Shown: positions 51,068-59,117 of the stretch, piece by piece
Position numbering within the stretch: position 1 is the first letter of the stretch
Layout: each line of letters begins with the position of its first letter
NCBI GenBank assembly: GCA_944349335.1
Contig: CALVMW010000001.1
Coordinates: 144,309-208,308 of the forward strand
Length of the DNA: 64,000 nucleotides
Direction of reading: 5' to 3'
From: an uncultured Bacilli bacterium
GTDB lineage: Bacteria; Bacillota_I; Bacilli_A; RFN20; CAG-288
The notes under the pieces: model-generated
Database searches by the model: none
What the model was told of the DNA's origin: nothing
Seen by the model: the letters and a program-made list of their open reading frames with translations, nothing else
Position numbers and translations under genes: made by a program

Positions 51068-52957
51068 TTATTCAATAGCTTTTAAGGAATTAGACATATC
51101 GATTCCATTTATCTTCTTAATTAAGATAGCATCGACTAAGAAGATAAAAACATAAACGATAGCAACCGAAATTAAATAGGTATACCAGAATATGCTCGAC
51201 ATTGAACCGAACTCTAATAAATACAATATCAGATAAACAACGCCAAAACCGATAGGTAAACCGACGATGATACCACAAGTTGACATGATGATTATCTCGC
51301 GATAAATATACATGATAACTTCACGATTATGGTATCCTAAGACCTTTAAAGTAGCTATCTCACGGCTTCTTTCTGAAATGTTCATATTCGTCAAATTATA
51401 GATAACAAAAGCCGTTAAAAGGATAGCAAAAACAATGACAACAACTGCTATAGGAATAATTGTGGTTTTTAATCCGGGATAATCAACTTCATTTAAGGAG
51501 TTAGCGATATCGATAAGAGCTAAGCCGGCAAAAGTTAGGGCTGTTGAACCGGCGACAGAAGTGATAGTCATAATAAAATGCTTTTTATATCTGACGAGGT
51601 TACGGATGGTCGATTTATATCTAAAAGCTAAATGATTCCAGAGAGGTTTAATTCTTTCAAAAATATTCTTTTTACCAGCTTTCGGTGAAAGAGGTTGAAG
51701 TAAAGAAGCTGGTCTTTCTTTTAATGATTTATTGACTGTCAATATGGTGATAAGTTCAACAAAGAAAAGCATAACTAAAGAAGAGACAATACCGACAGTC
51801 GGGTTCATAAGATTAGTTAAAGAAGGCATATAGAAAGTTATTTCAAAAGCAGGATAGATGACAGAAGGAATTAAGTATAAGCCTAAAATCATACCTAAAA
51901 TAAAGGAGATAAAGAAACTAGTTAAAGTAAGAACTACATATTTTAGTTTGATTTTATTATCGCTGACACCTAATGAGCGATAACAACCGATGATGCTTCT
52001 CTCTTCTTCTACCATCCTCGACATAGTAGTCGAAATAACTAAAGAGACAACAGCGATAAAGAAGACTGGAAATAGCCAAGCGATGATATTGATTTTACCT
52101 ATATAGTTATCAAAATAAGCATATGAGACATTTTCTTCTAAAGAGAGATAGACTATTGAATCATCATTTAAATCAGCTTCTAACTGCTCTATTCTCTCGT
52201 CAACTTTAGAAATATAACTAGTAGAGAATAATTCTTCTCTCTCAAAACCAGTTAAAGTTATATAAATATCAGTAACAGGCACTGGTACACCGACATTTAC
52301 ACCAGGGACTACTTCTGTATTGATAACAAAATCTTCATTACGAAGATAAATAACTTGTTCGATATATTCTTGATTAATATTATCTAATTCACCATAGGTT
52401 GAGAAAATCAAGGGATTGGAAACAATACCAACTATCGTCTTTTCACCACCTAAAACAGGTCCTAGATCAATTGTGTCACCAATTTCATAATAAATCATCT
52501 CTCTTGAGGCTTGTTCGACACATATTTCATTTTTATCTTCAGGTAATCTGCCTTCTACAACCTCTAAACGGGCTAATTTCGAATTTTGATCTATTCCATA
52601 AAAACGCGTATTAGGAAAATCAGAACTAATATAACCAGATTGAATTAAAGCAGAAGAATCAAGTGTTTTTACTGCTTCAAAATTACTGACATAATCTAAG
52701 CTTTTTAATTTATCAAAAATTAAAGGATCATCACCCTCTTCTTCAAAGCCTTGAGAAGATGTACTTTTTAGAATAATATCGGGGATGTTTTTTGCTTTTA
52801 AGCCGTCACTCATCGTTCTTCTAAAAGAAGGAGTAACTGTTCCAAGTCCAGAAACAAATGCGATACCTAAAAACATGATGACAATCATCGAAAAAACTTT
52901 TGAGATATTACTTTTGAAACTACGTAAAATAGTTTTGGAAAAAGCTTTTCTTACCAT
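51068..52957 (-). CDS. ABC transporter permease, FtsX/MacB type
   Basis: 629 residues. One N-terminal membrane helix (FSMIVIMFLGIAFVSGL), an external MacB-like domain of about 230 residues, three helices of the first FtsX module (about 285-400), and a second FtsX module at the C-terminus (about 470-620) with the characteristic SERSREIATLKVLGY segment; the first module has the matching ERSIIGCYRSLG. It overlaps the ATPase gene by 7 bases. Probably exports lipids, peptides or toxic compounds, or responds to antimicrobial peptides. Confidence 0.88.
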   Translation of the reverse strand: MVRKAFSKTILRSFKSNISKVFSMIVIMFLGIAFVSGLGTVTPSFRRTMSDGLKAKNIPDIILKSTSSQGFEEEGDDPLIFDKLKSLDYVSNFEAVKTLDSSALIQSGYISSDFPNTRFYGIDQNSKLARLEVVEGRLPEDKNEICVEQASREMIYYEIGDTIDLGPVLGGEKTIVGIVSNPLIFSTYGELDNINQEYIEQVIYLRNEDFVINTEVVPGVNVGVPVPVTDIYITLTGFEREELFSTSYISKVDERIEQLEADLNDDSIVYLSLEENVSYAYFDNYIGKINIIAWLFPVFFIAVVSLVISTTMSRMVEEERSIIGCYRSLGVSDNKIKLKYVVLTLTSFFISFILGMILGLYLIPSVIYPAFEITFYMPSLTNLMNPTVGIVSSLVMLFFVELITILTVNKSLKERPASLLQPLSPKAGKKNIFERIKPLWNHLAFRYKSTIRNLVRYKKHFIMTITSVAGSTALTFAGLALIDIANSLNEVDYPGLKTTIIPIAVVVIVFAILLTAFVIYNLTNMNISERSREIATLKVLGYHNREVIMYIYREIIIMSTCGIIVGLPIGFGVVYLILYLLEFGSMSSIFWYTYLISVAIVYVFIFLVDAILIKKINGIDMSNSLKAIE

Positions 52958-53658
52958 TCTATTTCCTCGATATCTTTAGGATGTTCATTTATTTCAACAG
53001 AAGAAACAGCACCATTTTTGATGTGGATCACTTTATCACCCATATCTTTTAAAGCAGTATTATGAGTGACAATAATAATGGTTTTATTTTCTTCCTTACA
53101 AGTATCGTGTAATAGTTTTAAAATCGTTTTTCCAGTCTCATAATCAAGAGCGCCTGTCGGTTCATCACAAAGGAGAATCTTCGGATTTTTAGCGATAGCA
53201 CGAGCTATAGAAACTCTCTGCTGTTCACCACCAGAAAGCTGACTAGGGAAATTGTTAAGACGATCTTTTAATCCAACTTTTGCAAGTACTTCTTTAGGAT
53301 CATGAGCATCACGACAAAGCTCAGTTGATAATTCAACATTTTCTAATGCCGTCAAATTAGGCATGAGGTTGTAAAATTGGAAAACAAAACCGACATCATT
53401 CCTTCGATAATCAGTGAGCTGTTTTTTATTAAATTTTGCAATATCTACACCATCGATAAAAATCTCACCTGAATCACAAACATCCATTCCACCGATCATA
53501 TTTAAAGCTGTAGTTTTACCTGAACCAGATGGTCCTAAAATAATTGCTAATTCACCTTCTTGCACATCAAATGAAAGAGAATCAGCCGCTTTGATAATGG
53601 TATCTCCGACTACATATTTTTTCTCTATATTTAAAAGATGAACCATTGTTTTATCCAT
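52951..53658 (-). CDS. ABC transporter ATPase, LolD/MacB type
   Basis: 235 residues: [13 protein letters not shown] (Walker A), VFQFYNL (Q-loop), [16 protein letters not shown] and [11 protein letters not shown]. Partner of the FtsX-like permease. I choose the ATG at 53658, which has GAGGTG 6 bases upstream. An in-frame ATG 33 bases earlier has no ribosome binding site and encodes residues not typical for the family. Confidence 0.92.
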   Translation of the reverse strand: MDKTMVHLLNIEKKYVVGDTIIKAADSLSFDVQEGELAIILGPSGSGKTTALNMIGGMDVCDSGEIFIDGVDIAKFNKKQLTDYRRNDVGFVFQFYNLMPNLTALENVELSTELCRDAHDPKEVLAKVGLKDRLNNFPSQLSGGEQQRVSIARAIAKNPKILLCDEPTGALDYETGKTILKLLHDTCKEENKTIIIVTHNTALKDMGDKVIHIKNGAVSSVEINEHPKDIEEIEW

Positions 53659-53762
53659 AGTGCACACCTCATAAATAATATAAATATTCATTTTTTGATT
53701 TTCAAGTCAAACTATTTATTTATTTAATTATTGATAATCTTCGCCACTGATTTGCTACTTTT

Positions 53763-53791
53763 TTGACTTTTAAATATATATATGGCAAAAT
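53763..53791 (+). promoter_or_regulatory. Promoter of the GNAT gene
   Basis: TTGACT (53763-53768), 17-base spacer ending in TGG, CAAAAT (53786-53791). Confidence 0.55.
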
Positions 53792-53808
53792 AGAAATAAG
53801 GAGACTAT

Positions 53809-54309
53809 ATGAAAAAAGAATTAAAAAAAATCGAATTATCAGATATTGATATCCTTTCTAGATTGCTCGTTGACTTTTGGAAAAGTCAGCTTTTTAACCC
53901 TTCAGATTCTGACATCCTCGAAGATATCAGAAGAATGATTGATCCTCGAGGTATCGGAAGACTTATCATGTTTGATAATAAAATAGCTGGCTTTATCTAT
54001 GTTAATGAAAAATATGGTTATCTTAATAATATAGAATACCTTTATGTAGCTAAAGATTATCGAAGCAAAGGTTTAGCTTCTTATGCTATTACTGAAATAA
54101 CAAAGTTAGTTTTAGCAAAAGGTAATGAAAGAGTCCAAATTGAAGTTTCACCTAATAATTTACGAGCTTTAAAGCTTTATCATAAGCTAGGTTTCACTTC
54201 TATTGATACCATTACTCTTTCAACTGATATACCAGGTAAAACAGAGAGCTTTACTTTTAAGAACCTTAATTTCCGTATCAACCCTAAAGAAGTATTTAAT
54301 AAAGATTAG
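53809..54309 (+). CDS. GNAT-family N-acetyltransferase
   Basis: 166 residues. The acetyl-CoA binding motif A is EYLYVAKDYRSKGLASYAI, followed by motif B NNLRALKLYHKLGF. The acceptor is unknown. AAGGAGA lies 4 bases before the ATG. It is the last intact gene before the remnant and RM island. Confidence 0.88.
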   Translation: MKKELKKIELSDIDILSRLLVDFWKSQLFNPSDSDILEDIRRMIDPRGIGRLIMFDNKIAGFIYVNEKYGYLNNIEYLYVAKDYRSKGLASYAITEITKLVLAKGNERVQIEVSPNNLRALKLYHKLGFTSIDTITLSTDIPGKTESFTFKNLNFRINPKEVFNKD

Positions 54310-54458
54310 CAATAAACTTTTTCTCATTATTAGACATATATTATAAATACATAATTAAATTATTATTTAGGGATTATTAATATTTACTAGCATAATGAAT
54401 GTATCCATAAGTATTTCAATTAATTTATAATAAATTAGAATTAAAATCAAAGAACAAT

Positions 54459-54539
54459 CTAAGAATTTTTCCAGTAGTAGTAATCTCTTCCACTTGTTTT
54501 AACATCTACAAAAACATAGTCTTTAACTAAATAGCTCAT
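54459..54539 (-). pseudogene. Short gene remnant downstream of the frameshifted gene
   Basis: ATG at 54539 overlaps the stop of the upstream remnant (ATGA), and a ribosome-binding-like AGAGG precedes it. Only 26 residues are left (ending YYYWKNS). The overlap shows it was once the next gene of an operon; the rest has been lost. Confidence 0.5.
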
Positions 54540-55125
54540 TCTGACCTCTCCATTGTTACTTCAATTTCTAAAACACAAGGCATATGTTCAGACCATTGTA
54601 GCCATATTTCATCATCAAGAATCTCATAAGTTTATTTAGATCTATTGGCTTATCTTCATTTAGTCCTTCGGGATAATATTTAAGAAGGAAAGCCTCAGCT
54701 ACTGCATCATATTTATCCCCTGGAATAATAGGTACTAAATCTCCATCAAGTGGTTTATTAGAGCCTTTTTGGGAGTATTCTTCAATATTCTTAATTTTAA
54801 AGTTATAAAGTGTTTTATCACCAAGATTACCTGTGCAAGTAACTCTTAGCCAAGTGGTATAAATTGAGTCTGAATCATATTCTTTATAAAACTTGTTGTA
54901 ATATGAAAAAGAGACCAAAGGAGCTACTACAACAACGAATTCAATATCATCTCCTGGTCTATCTTCAATATAAACATCCTTAAATTCTAACTCCTCAAGT
55001 TCAATATCATGAGCGCTAGTTATATCTTTAGGATCTAAGATAAGCGATTGCCTATGATTGATAATTAAGCCAGTACAATGGTAAGAAATGACCTCGTAAT
55101 ACTTATCACTAACATAATCTAAAAT
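54536..55125 (-). pseudogene. Frameshifted, N-terminally truncated gene of unknown function
   Basis: A reading frame without a proper start runs from just after a TAG at 55126 and encodes about 165 residues (SDKYYEVISYHCTGLIINH, TWLRVTCTGNLGDK). Near 54630 the frame shifts: the +1 frame continues sensibly (TYEILDDEIWLQWSEHMPC, then VTMERSE) to the stop at 54536, whereas the original frame ends in unlikely sequence. It lies directly downstream of the recombinase gene on the same strand. Family not recognised. Probably a remnant of a mobile element. Confidence 0.65.
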
Positions 55126-55201
55126 CTATTGTACTGTTTGCTCACTTCTCTAATACCCTTTAGGTATTAATATTATAAAGCAGAAATATGCTACATATAT
55201 A

Positions 55202-56122
55202 TCAATCTTCATTTTTATCTTTTATGGATAAACTATTCATCATTTTATCTATACATTTCTTTTTGCTTTCATCATTCGGATGAACATAAAGGTCTAATGT
55301 AATTGAAATATTACTATGTCCCAAAATGGCACTTAATGATTTATAGTCGTTGCTATTTTCAACGCATCTAGTAGCAAAAGTATGCCTTAAACAATGAAAT
55401 TTAACCTGCCTTAATCCGATACTCTCAAGAACTTTATGAAAATACATCCTATATGTTCTAGGTTCTATAGGTTTATCTGAATTAGATATAACATAGTATG
55501 AAGAATTAACTATTTTGAGAAGCGGTTTAAGCTTTTTTCTCAAAAAATTTGTTATTGGAATATTCCTAATCGATTCTATAGTCTTTGGCTTGTCTACAAT
55601 CAACTTCGTGCTTTTGTCAGAAGCTATATAAACACGCTGAAGAGTTTTGTTTATATGAATTAAATTATTTTCCAAATCGACATCTTCCCATTTAAGAGCA
55701 CAAATTTCTCCTATTCTAACCCCAGTTGAAATTGTTATTAAAAAGCCTAAATTTATAAATGTAAAATGCTCATCTACATATTTAAGTAATTTTCTATGCT
55801 CACTTTTGCTAAGTACATCAATCTTTTTTCTTGTATCTTTAAAGGCGTTAAGACAACTTAGCAATGAGGCATCCAATCCAGCGTCTTTTACAATCATCCT
55901 TAAGACTAAATAAATGCCTTTTAATGACTTATTTCCTAGGCTTGATTTTAAATTAGCAAAGAAATCATTTATTGCTTTAGCATCAAACTCATTCAAATTA
56001 TCAAAATAAACATTTAGATAGTTCAAGACAATATTAAGATAGGCACAATACGTCGAATACTTGATACTATCTTTTTTCTTTTCCAGCCATTTTTTTGAAT
56101 AATCAGAAAATTTAGCAACCAT
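55202..56122 (-). CDS. Tyrosine recombinase, candidate HsdS-shuffling enzyme
   Basis: 306 residues. N-terminal SAM-like core-binding domain (about 1-95) and catalytic domain with all conserved residues: R136 (STGVRIGEI), Lys near 178-180, H243 and R246 (HCLRHTFATR), H269 (LGHSN) and nucleophile Y279. GGAGGT precedes the ATG. The gene starts 64 bases from repeat D of the hsdS cassettes, the usual place for a recombinase that inverts type I specificity genes. A former phage or element integrase is the alternative; the adjacent remnants fit either. Confidence 0.88.
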   Translation of the reverse strand: MVAKFSDYSKKWLEKKKDSIKYSTYCAYLNIVLNYLNVYFDNLNEFDAKAINDFFANLKSSLGNKSLKGIYLVLRMIVKDAGLDASLLSCLNAFKDTRKKIDVLSKSEHRKLLKYVDEHFTFINLGFLITISTGVRIGEICALKWEDVDLENNLIHINKTLQRVYIASDKSTKLIVDKPKTIESIRNIPITNFLRKKLKPLLKIVNSSYYVISNSDKPIEPRTYRMYFHKVLESIGLRQVKFHCLRHTFATRCVENSNDYKSLSAILGHSNISITLDLYVHPNDESKKKCIDKMMNSLSIKDKNED

Positions 56123-56185
56123 TTTATTACCTCCTTATTAGTTACTAAATCTTATTATTCAACATGCAAAATCAATCTCTTTAAT

Positions 56186-56200
56186 CAACAAGATTAAGGA
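56186..56200 (+). repeat. hsdS recombination repeat, copy D (inverted orientation)
   Basis: CAACAAGATTAAGGA. Its surroundings make it the most symmetrical copy: CTTTAATC, AACAA, GATTAAGG forms near-perfect 8-base arms around a 5-base spacer, as in tyrosine recombinase core sites. Copies C and D share 19 bases. Confidence 0.8.
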
Positions 56201-56834
56201 TATGTATTCTTTATATTTTCATAAATTTTACCACTATAAAACGTTGGTATATGATCAAAGAGTTAATTTAAAAATCCCAACCGATTATCAAATTTTGAAC
56301 ATAGAAGATATAATTGATTTTAAAAAAGGCATTGAACCAACTTCGAAAGAATATATAGAAAGTCCTGAAAACACAACAAACTTAACAAAATTTTATAGAG
56401 TAGGCGATTTTGTAGATGATTCATCAACAACATATATTATGGATGAATTAGCCAAGATTAAATGCGATTTTTATGATGTTTTGATTTCATTTGATGGATC
56501 AATTGGTAAGGTTTCATGTGGTATTAAAGGTTCCTTTTCTTCTGGCATCCAAAAAGCTGTTTTTAAGGATAAGAGAATAGAAAATAGTTTAATTTACGGA
56601 ATATTAACTGATGAGCGTATTTAAAAAACATTAAAATGTGGAAGTAATTCTGGCTCCATTTTGAAGCATGCTTCTTCTTTAAAAAAGTATATTTTTGTGC
56701 CCTATAATTATAATGACTATTCAAAAGCTGCTATACCAATTAAGCCCTATTTTGAGAAAATAATAAAATTAAAGGTTGAAAACAATCTTTTACGTCAAAT
56801 TAAGTCGGGTATATTGCTAAAATTTATTAAATAA
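56187..56834 (+). pseudogene. Inverted 3'-half hsdS cassette with a nonsense codon
   Basis: The frame starts in repeat D (NKIKDMYSLYF), holds one target recognition domain (LNIEDIIDFKKGIEP, DVLISFDGSIGKVSCGI) and the closing helix (YFEKIIKLKVENNLLRQIKS). A TAA at 56622-56624 interrupts it at codon 146; the same frame then continues to the natural end at 56834. There is no ribosome binding site, so it is silent. If moved behind an hsdS 5' half it would give a protein lacking the last helix unless the stop is read through or repaired. Confidence 0.75.
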
Positions 56835-56846
56835 ATCGATTTAATA

Positions 56847-57425
56847 CTATTTAATTAAATATTCAAGGAGTGATTTTTTTAATTTAGCTAGATAAAAATT
56901 TTCGTTATTAAGATTTATGAACATATCAAAATAATAATTATTGAATTTGCTTATTTTATATATCTTTGGATCCCAATGGAACGGAAAATTTAAAATGTCA
57001 TTTGCTTTGACGACTGGCATTTTTGTACCAGTAGACATGTTTACTAAATAATTAAAAAATTCATTACTTGTCATTATTCCTACTATAAAAGCTCTTAATT
57101 CTTTATGTTTTATTTTAAATTGACCAATAGTACCAGTTGTAATTCCGTTTATTGGTGATATCAAACATTTTTTTAAATATGGTCTTATTAATCCTACTAG
57201 CATATTTCCTTTATAGAGAATTTTTTTATTAGTAGACAACTTAGAAGAACTTTCATATCCAAGCATTCTCATTGAAGATGATGGAAGTGATTGAAGATCT
57301 ATCAATGGAAGGTTCAAATCGTTCAAAATATTTTGATTTTCTTCTTCTATTAGATCTTTTAATGTATGTTTGTTTATTTTCCCACAATTTGCTAAATAAT
57401 AAGAAAATTGATCCTTAATCTTGTT
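56847..57425 (-). pseudogene. Silent 3'-half hsdS cassette (intact frame, no start)
   Basis: Open frame from repeat C (NKIKDQFSYYLANCG) through a target recognition domain (MLVGLIRPYLKKCLIS, TGTIGQFKIKHKEL, GTKMPVVKANDIL) to the C-terminal helix LAKLKKSLLEYLIK. No start codon with a ribosome binding site; the only early starts are TTG. It would add 192 residues to an hsdS 5' half: joined to hsdS at 58533-59117 it gives a protein of 373 residues, the size of the intact HsdS next to it. Confidence 0.8.
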
Positions 57426-57426
57426 G
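57412..57426 (-). repeat. hsdS recombination repeat, copy C
   Basis: CAACAAGATTAAGGA directly after the stop codon of the full-length hsdS, at the head of the silent cassette. Confidence 0.8.
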
Positions 57427-57427
57427 A

Positions 57428-58552
57428 TTATTGTGTTATTAAATAAGAGAGTAAAGTCTGTTTTAGACTTTTCAATTTTTCATTTTCCTCATTCAATTTT
57501 TCAATCATATCAATATATGGGCTAACAATTGCTGAATATTTTTCCAAACTTTTATAATTTGGACATTTAATTTTTATATAGCTGAGACCATTTTCATTAA
57601 TTGATTTCTGGGTTGAACCTGTAGCAATGTTATCTTTTGTTCGCTCAAACCAACTATTAGCATTAATTAAAGACCATATGTATGCAAAGGATATATTAGT
57701 GCATTCTAATCCTGCAAATCCTGTAGATAATATTATTTTATTTTGTAAATATGAGTTATTACCAAATGAGATATGTTTAATACTGTTTTTCATTTTTGCA
57801 AACCAGACACTTAATTGTCTAGGTTCCATATTTGCTCTTGATTCACGATTGGAATAAGTTATAAATTTGGATGCAGACTGATAACTATTACCTTTAACTT
57901 CAGAAGTAGAAAAATAATCTTTATAGCCTTCAAACTTATTAATCCCTGTTGGAATAAGAGAACATAATTTATTATTCGGCAATGAAACCATTTCAAAAAG
58001 ATTACCATTATTGAATTTGTTCTGCGCAAAATTTCCCACAAACCAATAGGAATATATATCCTTAATCTTGTTGCTTAAAATATCAATAATTAAATTATTT
58101 TTTGAGATGAGGCACTCTAATTTTTCAATCTTTAAACCTAGCATATTCATTTCTCGTAATGAAGTTTTTAAAGAGAATTTTATGTTTTTCAAAACATTAG
58201 CAGTAAGAAGTGGTTGACCACTTCCATTCTGCAATTTATGGAGATTAAGTGTTTCAAGCAAAGCTTTAATATAATACAAATTGTATTCATGTTTAACTGA
58301 ACACACAATCGTATTATCTGAAGCCCAAAATGGAGCTTTACCTATCTGTATACATCCGCAATTTTCACCAACTCTGCCAATTATTATTCCATCTTCTTTA
58401 AACAAAAAGCCATTACTAAAAAAAAGAATATTTGAAGACCCATAAACTGGATATCCAGCTTTTAATTTATCCAAGCCACTTGTTGGCTTACCATTTTGTA
58501 TATCACTAAAAAAATCACTTAATTTATATTCCTTAGTAAGACATTCTTGCAT
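57428..58552 (-). CDS. hsdS: Type I restriction specificity subunit HsdS (full length)
   Basis: 374 residues with two target recognition domains: TRD at about 1-130 (EYKLSDFFSDIQNGKPTSG, NGSGQPLLTANVLKNIKF), central helix 135-165 ending in NKIKD (repeat B), second TRD at about 170-330 and a C-terminal helix (EKLNEENEKLKSLKQTLLSYL). It recognises the bipartite DNA target for HsdM and HsdR. The AAGGAG of repeat A lies 7 bases before its ATG, and it overlaps the half-length hsdS by 20 bases. Confidence 0.88.
   Translation of the reverse strand: MQECLTKEYKLSDFFSDIQNGKPTSGLDKLKAGYPVYGSSNILFFSNGFLFKEDGIIIGRVGENCGCIQIGKAPFWASDNTIVCSVKHEYNLYYIKALLETLNLHKLQNGSGQPLLTANVLKNIKFSLKTSLREMNMLGLKIEKLECLISKNNLIIDILSNKIKDIYSYWFVGNFAQNKFNNGNLFEMVSLPNNKLCSLIPTGINKFEGYKDYFSTSEVKGNSYQSASKFITYSNRESRANMEPRQLSVWFAKMKNSIKHISFGNNSYLQNKIILSTGFAGLECTNISFAYIWSLINANSWFERTKDNIATGSTQKSINENGLSYIKIKCPNYKSLEKYSAIVSPYIDMIEKLNEENEKLKSLKQTLLSYLITQ
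58059..58073 (-). repeat. hsdS recombination repeat, copy B
   Basis: CAACAAGATTAAGGA inside the full-length hsdS, coding NKIKD (residues 161-165) at the end of the central helix. Together with ten further upstream bases it matches copy A at 23 of 25 positions. Confidence 0.8.
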
Positions 58553-59117
58553 TTGTTGACTCCTTAATCTTGTTGTTTAAAACATTAATTATTTTATTAT
58601 TATAACAAATTTTTTGCTCTATAGGTTCTAATCTATTTACAATATCTTGCTGAATTTTTATATCTGGATAGTTTACGCAAAATTCCTTTGCATCATTAAG
58701 AACAAAATGTTTTTGTATTGAATTAACTGATCCGCCATATTTAATCTGGTGTTGTGCTAAATTTGTCTGCAAATAATAATATAAATATTCAGGAATTAAT
58801 TTTTTTCCATCAGTATTTATAATAACTACACCACTTATAAAGCAAAAATCAATTTTATTATCACGTACTAATGCCACTCTCCCAACATCACCAACAGCTG
58901 TAATTAAAACAGATTTATTTTTGACTTTAGATTTATTTTGTATCTTATTAAAAACTTGATAAGGAACTTTTGGCAATTCATCATCTAAATGCAATTCACA
59001 ATTATATATATTTTCCATTGAAGCGACTTTATAGCCATCACATGTATATTTATCCTTTAAACTCCCATGTTCTCCATCAGTTATAGATGTTGTTAAATTT
59101 TTTAATTTATCAATCAT
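58533..59117 (-). CDS. hsdS: Half-length HsdS (one recognition domain)
   Basis: 194 residues: one TRD (LTTSITDGEHGSLKD, AVGDVGRVALVRDNK, GGSVNSIQKHFVLND) and the conserved helix IVNRLEPIEQKICYNN ending in NKIKE at repeat A (residues 182-186). Eight further residues and a stop follow. Translationally coupled to hsdM (ATGA). It is either a functional half-subunit that dimerises, or the 5' half waiting for a 3' cassette. The same reading phase across the repeat as in copies B, C and D supports the second view. Confidence 0.85.
   Translation of the reverse strand: MIDKLKNLTTSITDGEHGSLKDKYTCDGYKVASMENIYNCELHLDDELPKVPYQVFNKIQNKSKVKNKSVLITAVGDVGRVALVRDNKIDFCFISGVVIINTDGKKLIPEYLYYYLQTNLAQHQIKYGGSVNSIQKHFVLNDAKEFCVNYPDIKIQQDIVNRLEPIEQKICYNNKIINVLNNKIKESTNARMSY
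58561..58575 (-). repeat. hsdS recombination repeat, copy A
   Basis: CAACAAGATTAAGGA at the end of the half-length hsdS. The AAGGAG that begins in it is also the ribosome binding site of the full-length hsdS starting at 58552. Confidence 0.8.

Noticed and set aside
54568..54918. A 116-residue gene as an intact unit
   Set aside because: Its apparent start is an internal TTG in a longer open frame and its end lies after a frameshift, so it is treated as a pseudogene.
56186..58575. Four regularly shaped short repeats as a CRISPR array
   Set aside because: Spacing is irregular (about 0.5-1.2 kb), one copy is inverted, and each copy is coding sequence at an hsdS joint.
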